Counted from the first letter of the stretch, positions 45,547 to 55,062 are shown. The stretch: DNA of 64,000 nucleotides from Alkaliphilus sp. B6464 (GCF_018141165.1 NZ_CP058557.1:62001-126000); one strand, 5' to 3'. Notes: generated by a model not told the origin, from the letters alone. Numbers and translations are program-made.

Positions 45547-46731
45547 GTGGAGATAAGTAAAAAGTTAGAGGTTGGAAAAATTACGCATTGGGGCAAAAGA
45601 AAAAAGTCTAAGAATAAAAGAGAGGAGAAAAAGCTACAAATTCAGAAAGCTTTTTCTGAGTCTGTCAGTGTGGAGGTTATTCCAGCCCTAGAATCTTATT
45701 TAGTAGAAAATAACCGAATACTTAGAGTAGCTGCTTATTGTAGAGTCAGTACTTATGAAGGATCTCAGGCAGGTAGCCACGAATTACAAGTTCAACATTA
45801 TAAGGAAATGATAGAAAACAATCCCAAATGGGAGTTTGTAGGAATTTATGCTGATGAAGGTGTTTCTGGAACATCTACTCGTGGACGCATAAATTTTTTG
45901 CGCATGGTAGACGATTGTTATTCTGGGAAAATCGATTTGATACTTACAAAAAGCATCAGTCGATTTGCTAGAAATACTCTTGACTGTCTTGATACCATAA
46001 GACGGTTAAGGTTACTACGTCCGCCGGTTGGTGTGTTTTTTGAAAGTGAAAATTTGAATACACTTGAAAGTAAAAATGAGTTTACTCTTGGTGTTATGAG
46101 CTTGGTAGCACAAGGTGAAAGTGAACAAAAGAGTGCTGCTATAACGTGGTCGATTATTGAACGGTTTAAAAAAGGGATCCCAATTATTCCCACTCATAAT
46201 CTTCTTGGTTTTGATAAAAATGAGTACGGTCAAGTTGTAGTTGCAGAGGAAGAAGCCGAAATTATCCGTTATATCTATGACAGTTATCTTGATGGTGCAA
46301 GTCCCAGTGAAATTGCATGTTCTCTTACAAATGCCCGTATTCCAACAGTAATAGGAAATGAAATATGGAAAAGTAGCAGTATCCTCCGCATTTTGAGAAA
46401 TGAAAAATATTGTGGTGATGTATTGATGCAAAAAACTTTTACTGTTGATTGTTTTACTCATAGGAAGATGCATAATACAGGTCAGCGACCACAATATCTT
46501 TTAAAAGATGGTATTCCTGCTATTATCTCTAAAGAAAAATGGGAGAAAGTGCAATATCTACTAAAAACACGTAGATATTCTTCTACACAGGTAACAAAAC
46601 CGGAAACAGGAATTTTTATTAGCAGAGTCAAAAATGGTGCTTTGAAAGGATTTATTCACATTAATCCAAAATGGAATAAAGAAGAAATTAAACAAGTAGT
46701 TGAAAAATTTAAAGATGAAAGGAAGATTTAA
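45547..46731 (+). CDS. Large serine recombinase, possibly with a damaged start
   Basis: The 394-residue protein has an N-terminal resolvase domain (about 55-205) with the catalytic AAYCRVSTYEGS, DEGVSGTS and SISRFARNTLD. A recombinase domain follows (FKKGIPIIPTHNLLGFDKNE; ARIPTVIGNEIWKSSSILRI). The zinc ribbon is short or missing compared with the usual form. The reading frame begins with GTG 45547, directly at the end of AGGAGGT. ATA at 45553, where ATG would fit SD spacing, looks like a mutated start (MSKKLEV would follow), so translation may be weakened. The catalytic Ser and Arg positions are intact. Co-directional with the next gene. Confidence 0.82.
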   Translation: MEISKKLEVGKITHWGKRKKSKNKREEKKLQIQKAFSESVSVEVIPALESYLVENNRILRVAAYCRVSTYEGSQAGSHELQVQHYKEMIENNPKWEFVGIYADEGVSGTSTRGRINFLRMVDDCYSGKIDLILTKSISRFARNTLDCLDTIRRLRLLRPPVGVFFESENLNTLESKNEFTLGVMSLVAQGESEQKSAAITWSIIERFKKGIPIIPTHNLLGFDKNEYGQVVVAEEEAEIIRYIYDSYLDGASPSEIACSLTNARIPTVIGNEIWKSSSILRILRNEKYCGDVLMQKTFTVDCFTHRKMHNTGQRPQYLLKDGIPAIISKEKWEKVQYLLKTRRYSSTQVTKPETGIFISRVKNGALKGFIHINPKWNKEEIKQVVEKFKDERKI

Positions 46732-47175
46732 ATGTTTGATCAGATGAATTTTGAAGATTTTCAATTTGAAATTATCGATATTGAAATAGCCGGCACACCT
46801 GATATGCATATTACACAAAATGGTATTACATTTACCCGTCGCTTGATTGAAGATATGGGATATCCACAATATGTGCAACCTATGGTAGACATCAAAAATA
46901 AAGTTTTTGCTTTAAAAGCATGCAAAGCGGAGAGTGAAAGGGCTATTCGATTTTCAAAACCAAAAGGTGAGCAGAAAAAAGCTTTATCCACTTCGAATAA
47001 TACCATTCGGTATATGCTACGTAATATTATGAAAGATGAGTGGAAAGAAGAAAACAGATATCATATTACTGGAAAATGGTTTGCTGATGCTAAAGCAATG
47101 ATTTTTAATTTAAATTCAGCAAAAGAATTACCTCCGTTTAGTGTTCATAGAAAAAATGATATAACCCAGAAATAG
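46732..47175 (+). CDS. Recombinase-associated unknown protein
   Basis: The 147-residue protein starts at the base after the recombinase stop, with AGGAAG upstream. It has FEIIDIEIAGTPDMHITQNG and FTRRLIEDMGYPQYVQPMVD. Proteins like this sit between tandem recombinase genes in Clostridial integrative elements. Here the second recombinase and the rest of the element are absent. A terminator follows at 47185-47212. Confidence 0.65.
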   Translation: MFDQMNFEDFQFEIIDIEIAGTPDMHITQNGITFTRRLIEDMGYPQYVQPMVDIKNKVFALKACKAESERAIRFSKPKGEQKKALSTSNNTIRYMLRNIMKDEWKEENRYHITGKWFADAKAMIFNLNSAKELPPFSVHRKNDITQK

Positions 47176-47184
47176 TTTATTTCT

Positions 47185-47212
47185 ATGGGAGTATGGATAT
47201 CTATACTCCCAT
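47185..47212 (+). terminator. Terminator after the recombinase pair
   Basis: ATGGGAGTAT pairs perfectly with ATACTCCCAT around GGATATCT. Confidence 0.7.
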
Positions 47213-47350
47213 TATCTGTTATTAATCACAAATTACTTTACACTACCGAAAAAAACAAGTGTAGTATGAAACTACACCTGCCATGACAGAAATATTAATG
47301 CTGCATTATATGTCTCTACCTAGAATAAATGTTCTTATATTAATATTAAA

Positions 47351-47530
47351 TTACTCCTTGATTGAATAATAGCAACGCTTCGGAGAAATTATTTTTTCAT
47401 CCTTTTTTAGCTCTTTAATAGCTTTATCCACTTCTTTTTTATCAATACCTGCTTTCTCTGCAATTTCTCCAGCTTTTAAAGGCTCTCCAGATTCCTTTAA
47501 TGTTTTTGCTACTGCTTCAATAATATCCAT
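47351..47530 (-). CDS. Small winged-helix DNA-binding-like protein
   Basis: The 59-residue protein is one winged-helix unit: TLKESGEPLKAGEIAEKAGI, then DKKEVDKAIKELKKDEKI, then a short wing. ATG at 47530 follows GGGAGG. It resembles small stand-alone MarR-like helix-turn-helix proteins. It may bind DNA, but the target is unknown. It follows the alcohol dehydrogenase gene by about 75 bases. Confidence 0.7.
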   Translation of the reverse strand: MDIIEAVAKTLKESGEPLKAGEIAEKAGIDKKEVDKAIKELKKDEKIISPKRCYYSIKE

Positions 47531-47606
47531 TGTAAAACCTCCCTGTATATTCTTTAGTCTATAATAAAGCAATAATATATATACCACATTATTTTAAATA
47601 TACACA

Positions 47607-48773
47607 TTACTCATAAGCGATTTTTAATATTTCTAATATATCTTCTCTATATAGTTTTTTAATAGCACCTCGAGGCACCTGCATCGCTGCGTTATCAGCA
47701 ATTTTATCTAAATCCTCAAATTTTACACCTATTTCTTTTAATGTAACGGGCGCATTTAAGCTACTAAAAAACATTTTTAATTCTTCTATTCCTTTTAAAG
47801 CCTTTTCTTCTTTTGTACCTTCTTTTATATTAAATATTTGCTCAGCGAATCGTTCAAACATATCTATGTTTTCTTTATATACATATTTCATCCAAGCAGG
47901 GAAAACAATTGCAAGACCTGCTCCATGTGCAACGCCATATAAAACACTTAAGCTATGCTCTATACCGTGGGAAGCCCAATCTCCACCACTTCTTCCGACA
48001 CCGTTACTTCCATTTAACCCAAGGGTTGCACACCAAGCTAGTTGTGCTCTTGACTGATAATTCGTTGGATCTTCTAACAATATTTTTACATGTTTCATAG
48101 TTGAACGAATAATACCTTCAGAGTATTCTAATAAAACATCCACATCTTCTGTTCCGTCAAAGTAAAGTTCGAAAACGTGAGCCATTGTATCGATGGCAGT
48201 ATTAGCCGTTTGATTAGGGGGTAATGTTGCTTGTACATTTGGGTCTATAATACTTACTTTAGGATACATAACAGGTGAACCACAGCTCCATTTTTTATCT
48301 TCGGCTTCGTTTGTAATTACAGAACCCATATTCATTTCTGATGCAGTGGCGGATATAGTTAATACACCAAAGAAAGGCATCGCACTTTTCGGCTTTGCTG
48401 TCCCTTCATAAAAATCCCATACACTTCCGTCATAGTGGCATCCAATAGCAACTGCTTTTGTAGTATCATATACACTTCCTCCACCTATCGCTAGTAAACC
48501 TTCTACTTTTTCTTCCTTCGCCTTATTTATAGCTTCTTGGACCTTGCCTAAAACTGGATTAGGCTGTACTCCAGATACTTCTACATAACCCACATCATGT
48601 TCCTTAAGGGATTTAGTAACCTCTTCATAAACACCATTTTTAAGTATTGATCCACCGCCATAAATAATAAGCACCTTATTTATACCATGGTTTTTTATTT
48701 CTTTTCCTATTTGGTTAATAGTTCCCTGTCCAAATATAATCTTTGTTGGATTCTGATATACAAAATTTTTCAC
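47607..48773 (-). CDS. Iron-containing alcohol dehydrogenase (butanol dehydrogenase type)
   Basis: The 388-residue enzyme belongs to the group III alcohol dehydrogenases. NAD(P)-binding GGGSVYDTTKA is at about residue 97, and the metal-binding His residues lie in the segment GIEHSLSVLYGVAHGAGLA near residue 270. It matches YugJ/BdhA/BdhB, which reduce aldehydes such as butyraldehyde with NAD(P)H. GTG at 48773 follows GGGGGAG. A long hairpin at 48802-48854 precedes it. Confidence 0.93.
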   Translation of the reverse strand: MKNFVYQNPTKIIFGQGTINQIGKEIKNHGINKVLIIYGGGSILKNGVYEEVTKSLKEHDVGYVEVSGVQPNPVLGKVQEAINKAKEEKVEGLLAIGGGSVYDTTKAVAIGCHYDGSVWDFYEGTAKPKSAMPFFGVLTISATASEMNMGSVITNEAEDKKWSCGSPVMYPKVSIIDPNVQATLPPNQTANTAIDTMAHVFELYFDGTEDVDVLLEYSEGIIRSTMKHVKILLEDPTNYQSRAQLAWCATLGLNGSNGVGRSGGDWASHGIEHSLSVLYGVAHGAGLAIVFPAWMKYVYKENIDMFERFAEQIFNIKEGTKEEKALKGIEELKMFFSSLNAPVTLKEIGVKFEDLDKIADNAAMQVPRGAIKKLYREDILEILKIAYE

Positions 48774-48801
48774 TAGATTTCTCCCCCATTTAATTTTTTA
48801 T

Positions 48802-48854
48802 AACCAATAGGAATTTATACGGCTTATACTCTTGTATATAATTTCCTATTGGTT
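48802..48854 (-). promoter_or_regulatory. Long hairpin in front of the alcohol dehydrogenase gene
   Basis: AACCAATAGGAA pairs with TTCCTATTGGTT, with more A/T pairs inside. It lies 28 bases before the GTG start, so it may act as an operator or attenuator. No regulator gene is adjacent. Confidence 0.4.
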
Positions 48855-48920
48855 TTACAAAAGTTATCCTATAAACTCTAATAGAAAACTTTTTATTTCC
48901 ATATGCTAAATATTATATTT

Positions 48921-48989
48921 CTATAGTCTATAAAGAAAATCCTCTAAATCGCACAATACTTTGGAAGGATTATTTTCGTAAAATAAAAT
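48921..48989 (-). pseudogene. helD 3'-end fragment, copy 1
   Basis: The stretch encodes FYENNPSKVLCDLEDFLYRL and then TAG. It closely matches the HelD end FYENKPSRILEGLDEFVYNV from 50852. Only about 20 codons are left. Confidence 0.7.
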
Positions 48990-48991
48990 AT

Positions 48992-49023
48992 AATACCCAG
49001 CAAATAATAAACCGCTGGGTATT
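48992..49023 (-). terminator. Terminator after the 154-residue gene
   Basis: AATACCCAGC pairs with GCTGGGTATT around AAATAATAAACC. Confidence 0.75.
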
Positions 49024-49144
49024 TATATTATGACCTTATCTCATATTCAGACTATAGAAAATCCTTTTTGAATTCTTCACATCTTTACTTAAACTTCATT
49101 AAGTTTAATCAAAATAAAATATATTTATATTTCTAACACAAATA

Positions 49145-49609
49145 TTATTCGTAATATATTGTTATATCTGCGGTCCATGTTATATTGTTTGCTCTCATTG
49201 GATTCCCCACTGCAAATAATATATCCCATTTTTGTCTTACATTCATGTTACTGTCTAAATTGCGAACATTATCGAAAATTTGTTGAGTAAAATATGATTT
49301 CCCATTATCATAAGAGCGAATACCCTTTTCTATTACAGAAAAGTTGCTATTATTATCACTTCTCATATTCCCCGACAACTCTATTCTCGTTACTTTAGCA
49401 TTTTGAGGTATTCTACTATTATTTGTTAAATCTATTATTTTAGTAGCGTAGTAAGGACTACCTGCACGATAAACCAGTTCTACCCCTGTGATATGAACAT
49501 ATCTGCTCTGTACATCTATGTTCATGGCATATGCACTTAATGAAAACATAAATACAATACTTAGTGTTATGACTACACTTATAATCTTTCTCAACTGTTT
49601 ATTTTTCAT
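49145..49609 (-). CDS. Secreted protein of unknown function
   Basis: The 154-residue protein has a typical signal peptide (KQLRKIISVVITLSIVFMF, then SLSAYAM). The mature part is beta-rich and Asn-rich, with no recognisable domain. ATG at 49609 follows AAGGAGAGAGG. Confidence 0.7.
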   Translation of the reverse strand: MKNKQLRKIISVVITLSIVFMFSLSAYAMNIDVQSRYVHITGVELVYRAGSPYYATKIIDLTNNSRIPQNAKVTRIELSGNMRSDNNSNFSVIEKGIRSYDNGKSYFTQQIFDNVRNLDSNMNVRQKWDILFAVGNPMRANNITWTADITIYYE

Positions 49610-49709
49610 CTATTCCTCTCTCCTTTTTAAATCTATAGCCTCCCTGTGTAACTATAGATATATTTAAGTGATTTTCAAGTCTGATTAAAATAAAGTCTGT
49701 ATGCTATGC

Positions 49710-50291
49710 TTAATTTTTTCTAAATAATTCTGATGCTAAGTCAAAGAGTTCTTCATAGTAACAAAGACTGTTATAAGCTTCTTCCGTTAGTTTTTCGTTT
49801 TTTAGCTCCATATTCACGGTTTCTTTACATAACTGAAATATCTTTGTGTAGTCTTCATTTGATAGTTCTGTAATATTATTATCTTTTTTATATTGTTCAA
49901 CGCTGTTATTCAAGTAAATGCTAACAGTTTCATAAATCTTATACAGATCTTCATTAGAACTGCCAATCGGTATTCTTTTTCCAATAGCTTCTTGACAGGC
50001 TTCAACCACATCTGGTGGTAATTTTCCGAACCATTTATTCAACATCGTATCATTTGAATTGATTTCTTCTTCCTCTATATTTTGAATTCTTGTAGCAAAA
50101 TAGGAGCTCTTTACTTTCTCGTTATCCATAATCATTTTTATCGGTGTATTCTCTAATGGAGGCTTTAAATTAGATAGAGGTTGAGTATTGTCATTTGAAT
50201 AATCTTTATTATCTCTTTTTGAAACTTTAGAATTAGCACCTAAAACATTTGAATTATTTGATACATAATAATTATTAATTCGCAAGTTCAT
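49710..50291 (-). CDS. Unknown 193-residue protein, intact paralogue of the 50518 fragment
   Basis: The protein starts MNLRINNYYVSNNSNVL and has no signal peptide. The last 60 residues (DYTKIFQLCKETVNMELK; EEAYNSLCYYEELFDLASEL) are helical and are repeated in the truncated copy at 50518-50690. The N-terminal motif, polar and Asn-rich, suggests an exported or flexible tail. The family is not known to me. Confidence 0.65.
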   Translation of the reverse strand: MNLRINNYYVSNNSNVLGANSKVSKRDNKDYSNDNTQPLSNLKPPLENTPIKMIMDNEKVKSSYFATRIQNIEEEEINSNDTMLNKWFGKLPPDVVEACQEAIGKRIPIGSSNEDLYKIYETVSIYLNNSVEQYKKDNNITELSNEDYTKIFQLCKETVNMELKNEKLTEEAYNSLCYYEELFDLASELFRKN

Positions 50292-50425
50292 CCCTTCTTT
50301 CTTAAAAAATTAGTTTACTGAGTATGTACCAGTAAGTTTTATATACTTATTATTGTTATCGGTTAAATAAGTAAGAACCTCTATAGTCTTATATAGTCTT
50401 AAAAAATTAATGTCAAATTATATTT

Positions 50426-50490
50426 TTATAGTCTATGAAGAAAATCCTCCAGATTGTACGATATTTGGAAAAGATTATTTTCAAATCTAA
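50426..50490 (-). pseudogene. helD 3'-end fragment, copy 2
   Basis: The stretch encodes FENNLFQISYNLEDFLHRL and then TAA, again like the HelD end. It is about 80% identical in bases to copy 1 at 48921-48989. Confidence 0.65.
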
Positions 50491-50517
50491 TTAAAAAATG
50501 AAGTTTATATGCTTAGT

Positions 50518-50690
50518 TTAATAATCACTTTTAAGTAATTCTGATGCTAAGTCAAAGAATTCTTCATAGAAACAAAGATTATTATAAGCTTCTTCCGTTA
50601 GTTCTTCAGTTTTTAACTCCATATTAACAGTTTCCTTGCATAACTGAAATACCTTCGTATAATCTTCCGCTTTTACATTTAGTCATCAAC
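50518..50690 (-). pseudogene. Truncated paralogue of the 193-residue gene
   Basis: The frame DYTKVFQLCKETVNMELK to LASELLKSDY, ending in TAA at 50518, is nearly identical to the C-terminal third of the gene at 49710. It is cut at the 5' side by a stop. The stretch 50292-50851 holds only these two fragments. Confidence 0.75.
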
Positions 50691-50851
50691 AGATAATTTA
50701 TTTGTTATACCCTTTTACTTTGCAGGTAATTTTAAATAACTCTTTCGGACTTATTGCCCTCATAATAACAAACCATTCTAATATGTCAATGTAAATTGCA
50801 AAACTGGTAATTAAAATGTAATAATTAGCAGTTAAATGTAATCTTGTTCTT

Positions 50852-53161
50852 CTATACATTATAAACAAATTCATCTAAGCCTTCCAATATTCTAGAAGGT
50901 TTATTCTCATAAAATATATCTACATTATGAAGTCCTCTAGTTATAGCTATATAAAGAAGCTTGATATCTATAGAATTAAGATTATAATTCTCTTCATTTA
51001 CATTCCACAATATAACCCCGTCAAACTCTAGCCCCTTAGATAAATAGCTAGGTATTAGTAATACACCTTCTTTAAAGTCTGTTGTTTTATCTGTAAGCAA
51101 GTATACTTCAGGTAGCTTACCTTTTATCTTTTCATATACCATTTCAGTAGATTTTAAATCCTTACAAATAACCGCTATAGAAGAATGGCTTTCATTTTTT
51201 AACATTTCAACTTTTTTAACGACTTTATCAACCATCTCTTCCTCATTTATACATCTTGATAAACCTGGCTTATCTCCGTGTCTAAATATAGGTTCAGCTA
51301 AAATCTTTTCTAGATTATCGCACTTTTTAATAATTTCATTAGCTAGATTTACAATTTCTACAGTGGATCTATAGCTAGTTGTTAAAACATGATAATCATA
51401 ACTTCTTTCTTGAAACACCTTTTTCATTACATTAGACCAGCTATTAATGCCTTTATATGAATAAATGCCTTGGGATAAATCCCCTACGAAGGTGAAGGAA
51501 TCATTTAAAGATATTTCCCTCAATATACTGATCTTAAACTCATCAAAATCTTGGGCCTCATCAACAACTATATGTGTATATTTATTTTTATTCTCTAATC
51601 CAAATAATTTAATATGAATGTATGCAAGAGGCGCTAAATCTTCATTACTATATATTTTATTATTTAGCTCACTTTTGCATTTGTTAACTATTTCATTAAA
51701 AAGCTCTGGTGTCATTCTTGTTTTAAAGGCTAGGCTAAGCTCTTCATCCTCAAAAACAGAAAGATAAAAGTTAAAAATATCTAGCTTCTCTATTTTATTA
51801 ATATATCCATTGACTGATGAGGAAATATTTTTTTTAATTTGTTTTACTTTCTCGTCCCTTTCTTCATACAACTGTATAATTTGTGGTCTAATTGAATCTA
51901 TATCTCCTACTCCATTTTTTAGATAATCTATTTTCTTCTTATAGATTGAATCAATTTTCTCCTCTATACTGTGAATTTCATTTTTTAATCTTATCTTTAA
52001 ATACTCTCTTAGCTTAGCTATTCTTTCGTTAAAAGATAGATGTAAATTACTAGTCATAAATATTTCTTGCAGCTTTTCATATTCAAGTACAGAAACTTCC
52101 TCCATACTTAAATCCGCTTTAGGAAGCAAGTTTTTTTCTAACATTTTCAAATTATTATCAATTACCTTTTTTAATAAAATAGAGCCCTTCATTTTAGCTA
52201 AATTAGCAACTACTCTTCTCTCTTCATTTTGCAAATCCATTAAAATATTTAATTGATCAATACTTTGAGTTATTTTAATTTTCTTTTTTATAAGTTTTAA
52301 TGCCCAATCTTCAAAGGTTGTTTGAACAACTTCATCTACTCCTAGGTCTGGTAATATTTCTGATATATAATTTAAAAATAGTCTATTAGGTGCAATAACC
52401 ATATAGTTAGCATCAGCTATATTTCTTCTATTGTTATACATTAGATATGCCATTCTATGTAGAGCTATAGTTGTTTTACCACTTCCCGCAACCCCCTGAA
52501 CAACAAGTGGTCTAATCATATCACTTCTAATTACTTTATTTTGTTGATCTTGTATTGTAGCAACAATTTCCTTTAGACGCCCTTGATTAGATTTATTAAG
52601 GGCATCTATTAGGAACTCTCCTTTTCCCTTCAAACTATCTTCTATTCTATCCTCTGATCTTTTTTCATCAAAAATTTCCTTTAGTTGTCCGTCTCTAATT
52701 TCATATCTTCTCTTTAAATGCATTTTTCCATTTATTTCACCATAAGGAGCTCTATAGGACACCTCTTCACTATGTCCACTATAATATATATCTGATATAG
52801 GGGCACGCCAATCAACAACTACAGGTACTTCTTTCTGTCTATCATGCAGCCCATGCTTTCCTATATATATTTTTTCTATTTCATTTCTTCGCTCTTCTTG
52901 AAAATCAATCCGTCCAAAGTATGGTATGCTCTGTGCTACAGTTAACTTTTTTATATCCTTTGTAGTGAATTGCTGTAACTGTTGCTTTGCAATTAATCGC
53001 TCATCCATCATATGGGTAACTGTTTTTCTAATATCAGCTATCTCCTTATTTAACATTGCTTCGTAGTTCTCTAAATACTCCTTTTCCTCTTCTACCCACT
53101 TTAATGTTTTTTTAAGACTTTCCTTTTCCTCGACATAACTTAGATGGGCCTTTGCGTTCAT
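50852..53161 (-). CDS. helD: HelD-type superfamily I helicase (RNA polymerase recycling factor)
   Basis: The 769-residue protein has the HelD layout. An N-terminal coiled coil (about 5-70) fits the arm that enters RNA polymerase. Then come the UvrD-like motifs: Walker A GVAGSGKTTIALHRMAYL (about 220), VVDEAQDF (about 550), FVGDLSQGIYSY, TSYRST and the final IAITRGLH. HelD strips stalled RNA polymerase from DNA or nucleic acid in Firmicutes. ATG at 53161 follows GGAGGG; the in-frame codons up to 53257 are not used. Loose copies of its 3' end lie downstream. Confidence 0.92.
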   Translation of the reverse strand: MNAKAHLSYVEEKESLKKTLKWVEEEKEYLENYEAMLNKEIADIRKTVTHMMDERLIAKQQLQQFTTKDIKKLTVAQSIPYFGRIDFQEERRNEIEKIYIGKHGLHDRQKEVPVVVDWRAPISDIYYSGHSEEVSYRAPYGEINGKMHLKRRYEIRDGQLKEIFDEKRSEDRIEDSLKGKGEFLIDALNKSNQGRLKEIVATIQDQQNKVIRSDMIRPLVVQGVAGSGKTTIALHRMAYLMYNNRRNIADANYMVIAPNRLFLNYISEILPDLGVDEVVQTTFEDWALKLIKKKIKITQSIDQLNILMDLQNEERRVVANLAKMKGSILLKKVIDNNLKMLEKNLLPKADLSMEEVSVLEYEKLQEIFMTSNLHLSFNERIAKLREYLKIRLKNEIHSIEEKIDSIYKKKIDYLKNGVGDIDSIRPQIIQLYEERDEKVKQIKKNISSSVNGYINKIEKLDIFNFYLSVFEDEELSLAFKTRMTPELFNEIVNKCKSELNNKIYSNEDLAPLAYIHIKLFGLENKNKYTHIVVDEAQDFDEFKISILREISLNDSFTFVGDLSQGIYSYKGINSWSNVMKKVFQERSYDYHVLTTSYRSTVEIVNLANEIIKKCDNLEKILAEPIFRHGDKPGLSRCINEEEMVDKVVKKVEMLKNESHSSIAVICKDLKSTEMVYEKIKGKLPEVYLLTDKTTDFKEGVLLIPSYLSKGLEFDGVILWNVNEENYNLNSIDIKLLYIAITRGLHNVDIFYENKPSRILEGLDEFVYNV

Positions 53162-53398
53162 AGAATCCCTCCGCTCCAATATTTTAATTATATTCATAGT
53201 CTTTTCCCTGTTAGTGTATTCCAATTGTAATGTAAACCAGGTTTTTATACAAACCATAAATATGCTATTGTAATGTCTGCTATTGTTCTTTAATTTACCT
53301 TACATATTTTTTCTTCTATTTTCAACTTTTTCCTTGCCAAGTTCATGTTTTTTTGATACACTAATGGTGCTGATATTACCTTTTTCCAGATATTATTA

Positions 53399-53429
53399 AA
53401 GGATAGTTTTCCACAGGAAAACTATCCTT
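53399..53429 (-). terminator. Terminator after the pseudouridine synthase gene
   Basis: AAGGATAGTTTTCC pairs perfectly with GGAAAACTATCCTT. Confidence 0.85.
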
Positions 53430-53432
53430 ATT

Positions 53433-54134
53433 TTATTTATACATAATATTTGTATCTAACATAAATCTAATCCAAGGTTCTTTTTTCTCTGGCAAACTAG
53501 TAAATGTCATCTTTTCCTTTGAAGTAGGATGCTGGCAAGTAATTTGATGTGACCAAAGCGCAATTTGCTGCCCTACATTGTTTACTTTAGGTCCATATCG
53601 CTGATCTCCATATAAAGGATGTCCAATTGTAGAAAACTGAACACGAATTTGGTGCGGTCTTCCTGTATGTAAATTAATTTTCACTAAACTAAAGCCCTCT
53701 ATAGTGTCTACTACCTCATAATCAAGTATCGCTTCCTTTGCGCCTTCAATACCATTTTTAACTGAGGATACTGTATTTGTTTTACTATCCTTTAATAGAT
53801 AATGGATTAACGTATCCTTCTCTTTTGAAGGTTTTCCATGAATAACTGCCATATAGCTTTTTTCAAATTCTCTTTTTCTTATTTGATCCGAAAGCCTAGA
53901 GGCGGACTTTGAGGTTTTAGCAAAAACCATTACGCCACCTACAGGTCTATCTAAACGATGAACCAGCCCTAGATAAACATTGCCAGGTTTATTATATCTT
54001 TCCTTAATATCTTCCTTTAATAGGGTTAACATATCTGCATCTCTCGTTTGATCCCCTTGAGATAAAACATTCGGTGGCTTTTCTACCACCAATAAATGAT
54101 TATCTTCAAAAAGAATAGGTATTTTTTTATTCAA
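53433..54134 (-). CDS. RluA-family pseudouridine synthase
   Basis: The 233-residue enzyme lacks an S4 domain. It has the catalytic LVHRLDRPVGGVMVFAKTS at about residues 60-78 and GRPHQIRVQFSTIGHPLYGD near 170. It makes pseudouridine in rRNA or tRNA, but the target position is not determined by sequence. TTG at 54134, with GGAG upstream, is the likely start. It follows the methyltransferase gene by about 14 bases and probably shares its transcript. Confidence 0.9.
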   Translation of the reverse strand: MNKKIPILFEDNHLLVVEKPPNVLSQGDQTRDADMLTLLKEDIKERYNKPGNVYLGLVHRLDRPVGGVMVFAKTSKSASRLSDQIRKREFEKSYMAVIHGKPSKEKDTLIHYLLKDSKTNTVSSVKNGIEGAKEAILDYEVVDTIEGFSLVKINLHTGRPHQIRVQFSTIGHPLYGDQRYGPKVNNVGQQIALWSHQITCQHPTSKEKMTFTSLPEKKEPWIRFMLDTNIMYK

Positions 54135-54148
54135 TTAAATACACTCTC

Positions 54149-55012
54149 CTATTCTTCCCATCGTCCATATATTCCACATGGAAGTACAATTTCCTTTCCA
54201 GATACAGGAATACCTACTTCACCACAGGAAATTTTACCATCATATTTTCTTCCTACTGTAGACTGTAATATATTACTTAGTACATATGGTGAAAATCCAG
54301 CAGTATATGAATTGATTAAGAAAAATAACGGGTTTGGAGAAAGTATATCAAGACACTCTTCTACAAAACCATATAGAGAATCCTCTATTTTCCAAACTTC
54401 TTTATTAGGTCCTCTACCGTAGGAAGGTGGGTCCATAATTATGGCATCGTAAGTTTTACCTCTTCTTTTTTCTCTTTGTACAAACTTCATTACATCATCT
54501 ACAATAAATCTAACAGGCTTATCAGCGAGGCCTGATAGTGCGACATTTTCCTTTGCCCAAGTAACCATTCCTTTAGATGCATCTACATGGCATACTTCAG
54601 CACCAGCATAGGCAGAGGCAACTGTAGCTCCTCCAGTATAGGCGAACAAATTTAATACTTTAATTGGTCTGTTAGCAGCTTGTATTTTTTCCATCATCCA
54701 TTTCCAATTTACTGCCTGCTCTGGAAAAAGTCCTGTATGTTTAAATCCTGTAGGTTCTATGTAAAATGAAAGTGGGCCAAAGGATACTGTCCATCTCTCT
54801 GGTAGCTTCTTTTTATATTCCCACTCTCCACCACCTTTACTACTTCTATGGTAATGAGCATCTACATTTTTCCATTCTTTACTAGATTTCTGAGCTGACC
54901 AAATAACCTGTGGGTCTGGTCTTCTTAAAGTATATTGTCCCCATCTCTCTAGTTTTTCACCATCTGCTGTATCTATAAGCTCATAATCTTTCCATTCATT
55001 AGCTAATAACAT
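54149..55012 (-). CDS. Class I SAM-dependent methyltransferase, RlmI-like
   Basis: The protein of 287 residues has KVLNLFAYTGGATVASAYAG (SAM site I, about 120), VCHVDASKGMVTWAKEN and DAIIMDPPSYGRGP, the NPPY-like catalytic motif of rRNA methyltransferases. It lacks the PUA domain of RlmI. It is likely an rRNA base methyltransferase, consistent with the adjoining pseudouridine synthase. ATG at 55012 has AAGGAG eight bases upstream and is preferred to the GTG at 55021. Confidence 0.88.
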   Translation of the reverse strand: MLLANEWKDYELIDTADGEKLERWGQYTLRRPDPQVIWSAQKSSKEWKNVDAHYHRSSKGGGEWEYKKKLPERWTVSFGPLSFYIEPTGFKHTGLFPEQAVNWKWMMEKIQAANRPIKVLNLFAYTGGATVASAYAGAEVCHVDASKGMVTWAKENVALSGLADKPVRFIVDDVMKFVQREKRRGKTYDAIIMDPPSYGRGPNKEVWKIEDSLYGFVEECLDILSPNPLFFLINSYTAGFSPYVLSNILQSTVGRKYDGKISCGEVGIPVSGKEIVLPCGIYGRWEE

Positions 55013-55062
55013 GTATGTCACTCCTTATTTTTTAAACCTTTAGTATAATCATATCATTATAC

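Noticed and set aside
45918-46494. Two long minus-strand frames over the recombinase gene
   Set aside because: They are antisense to a gene with intact catalytic motifs, and lack ribosome sites.
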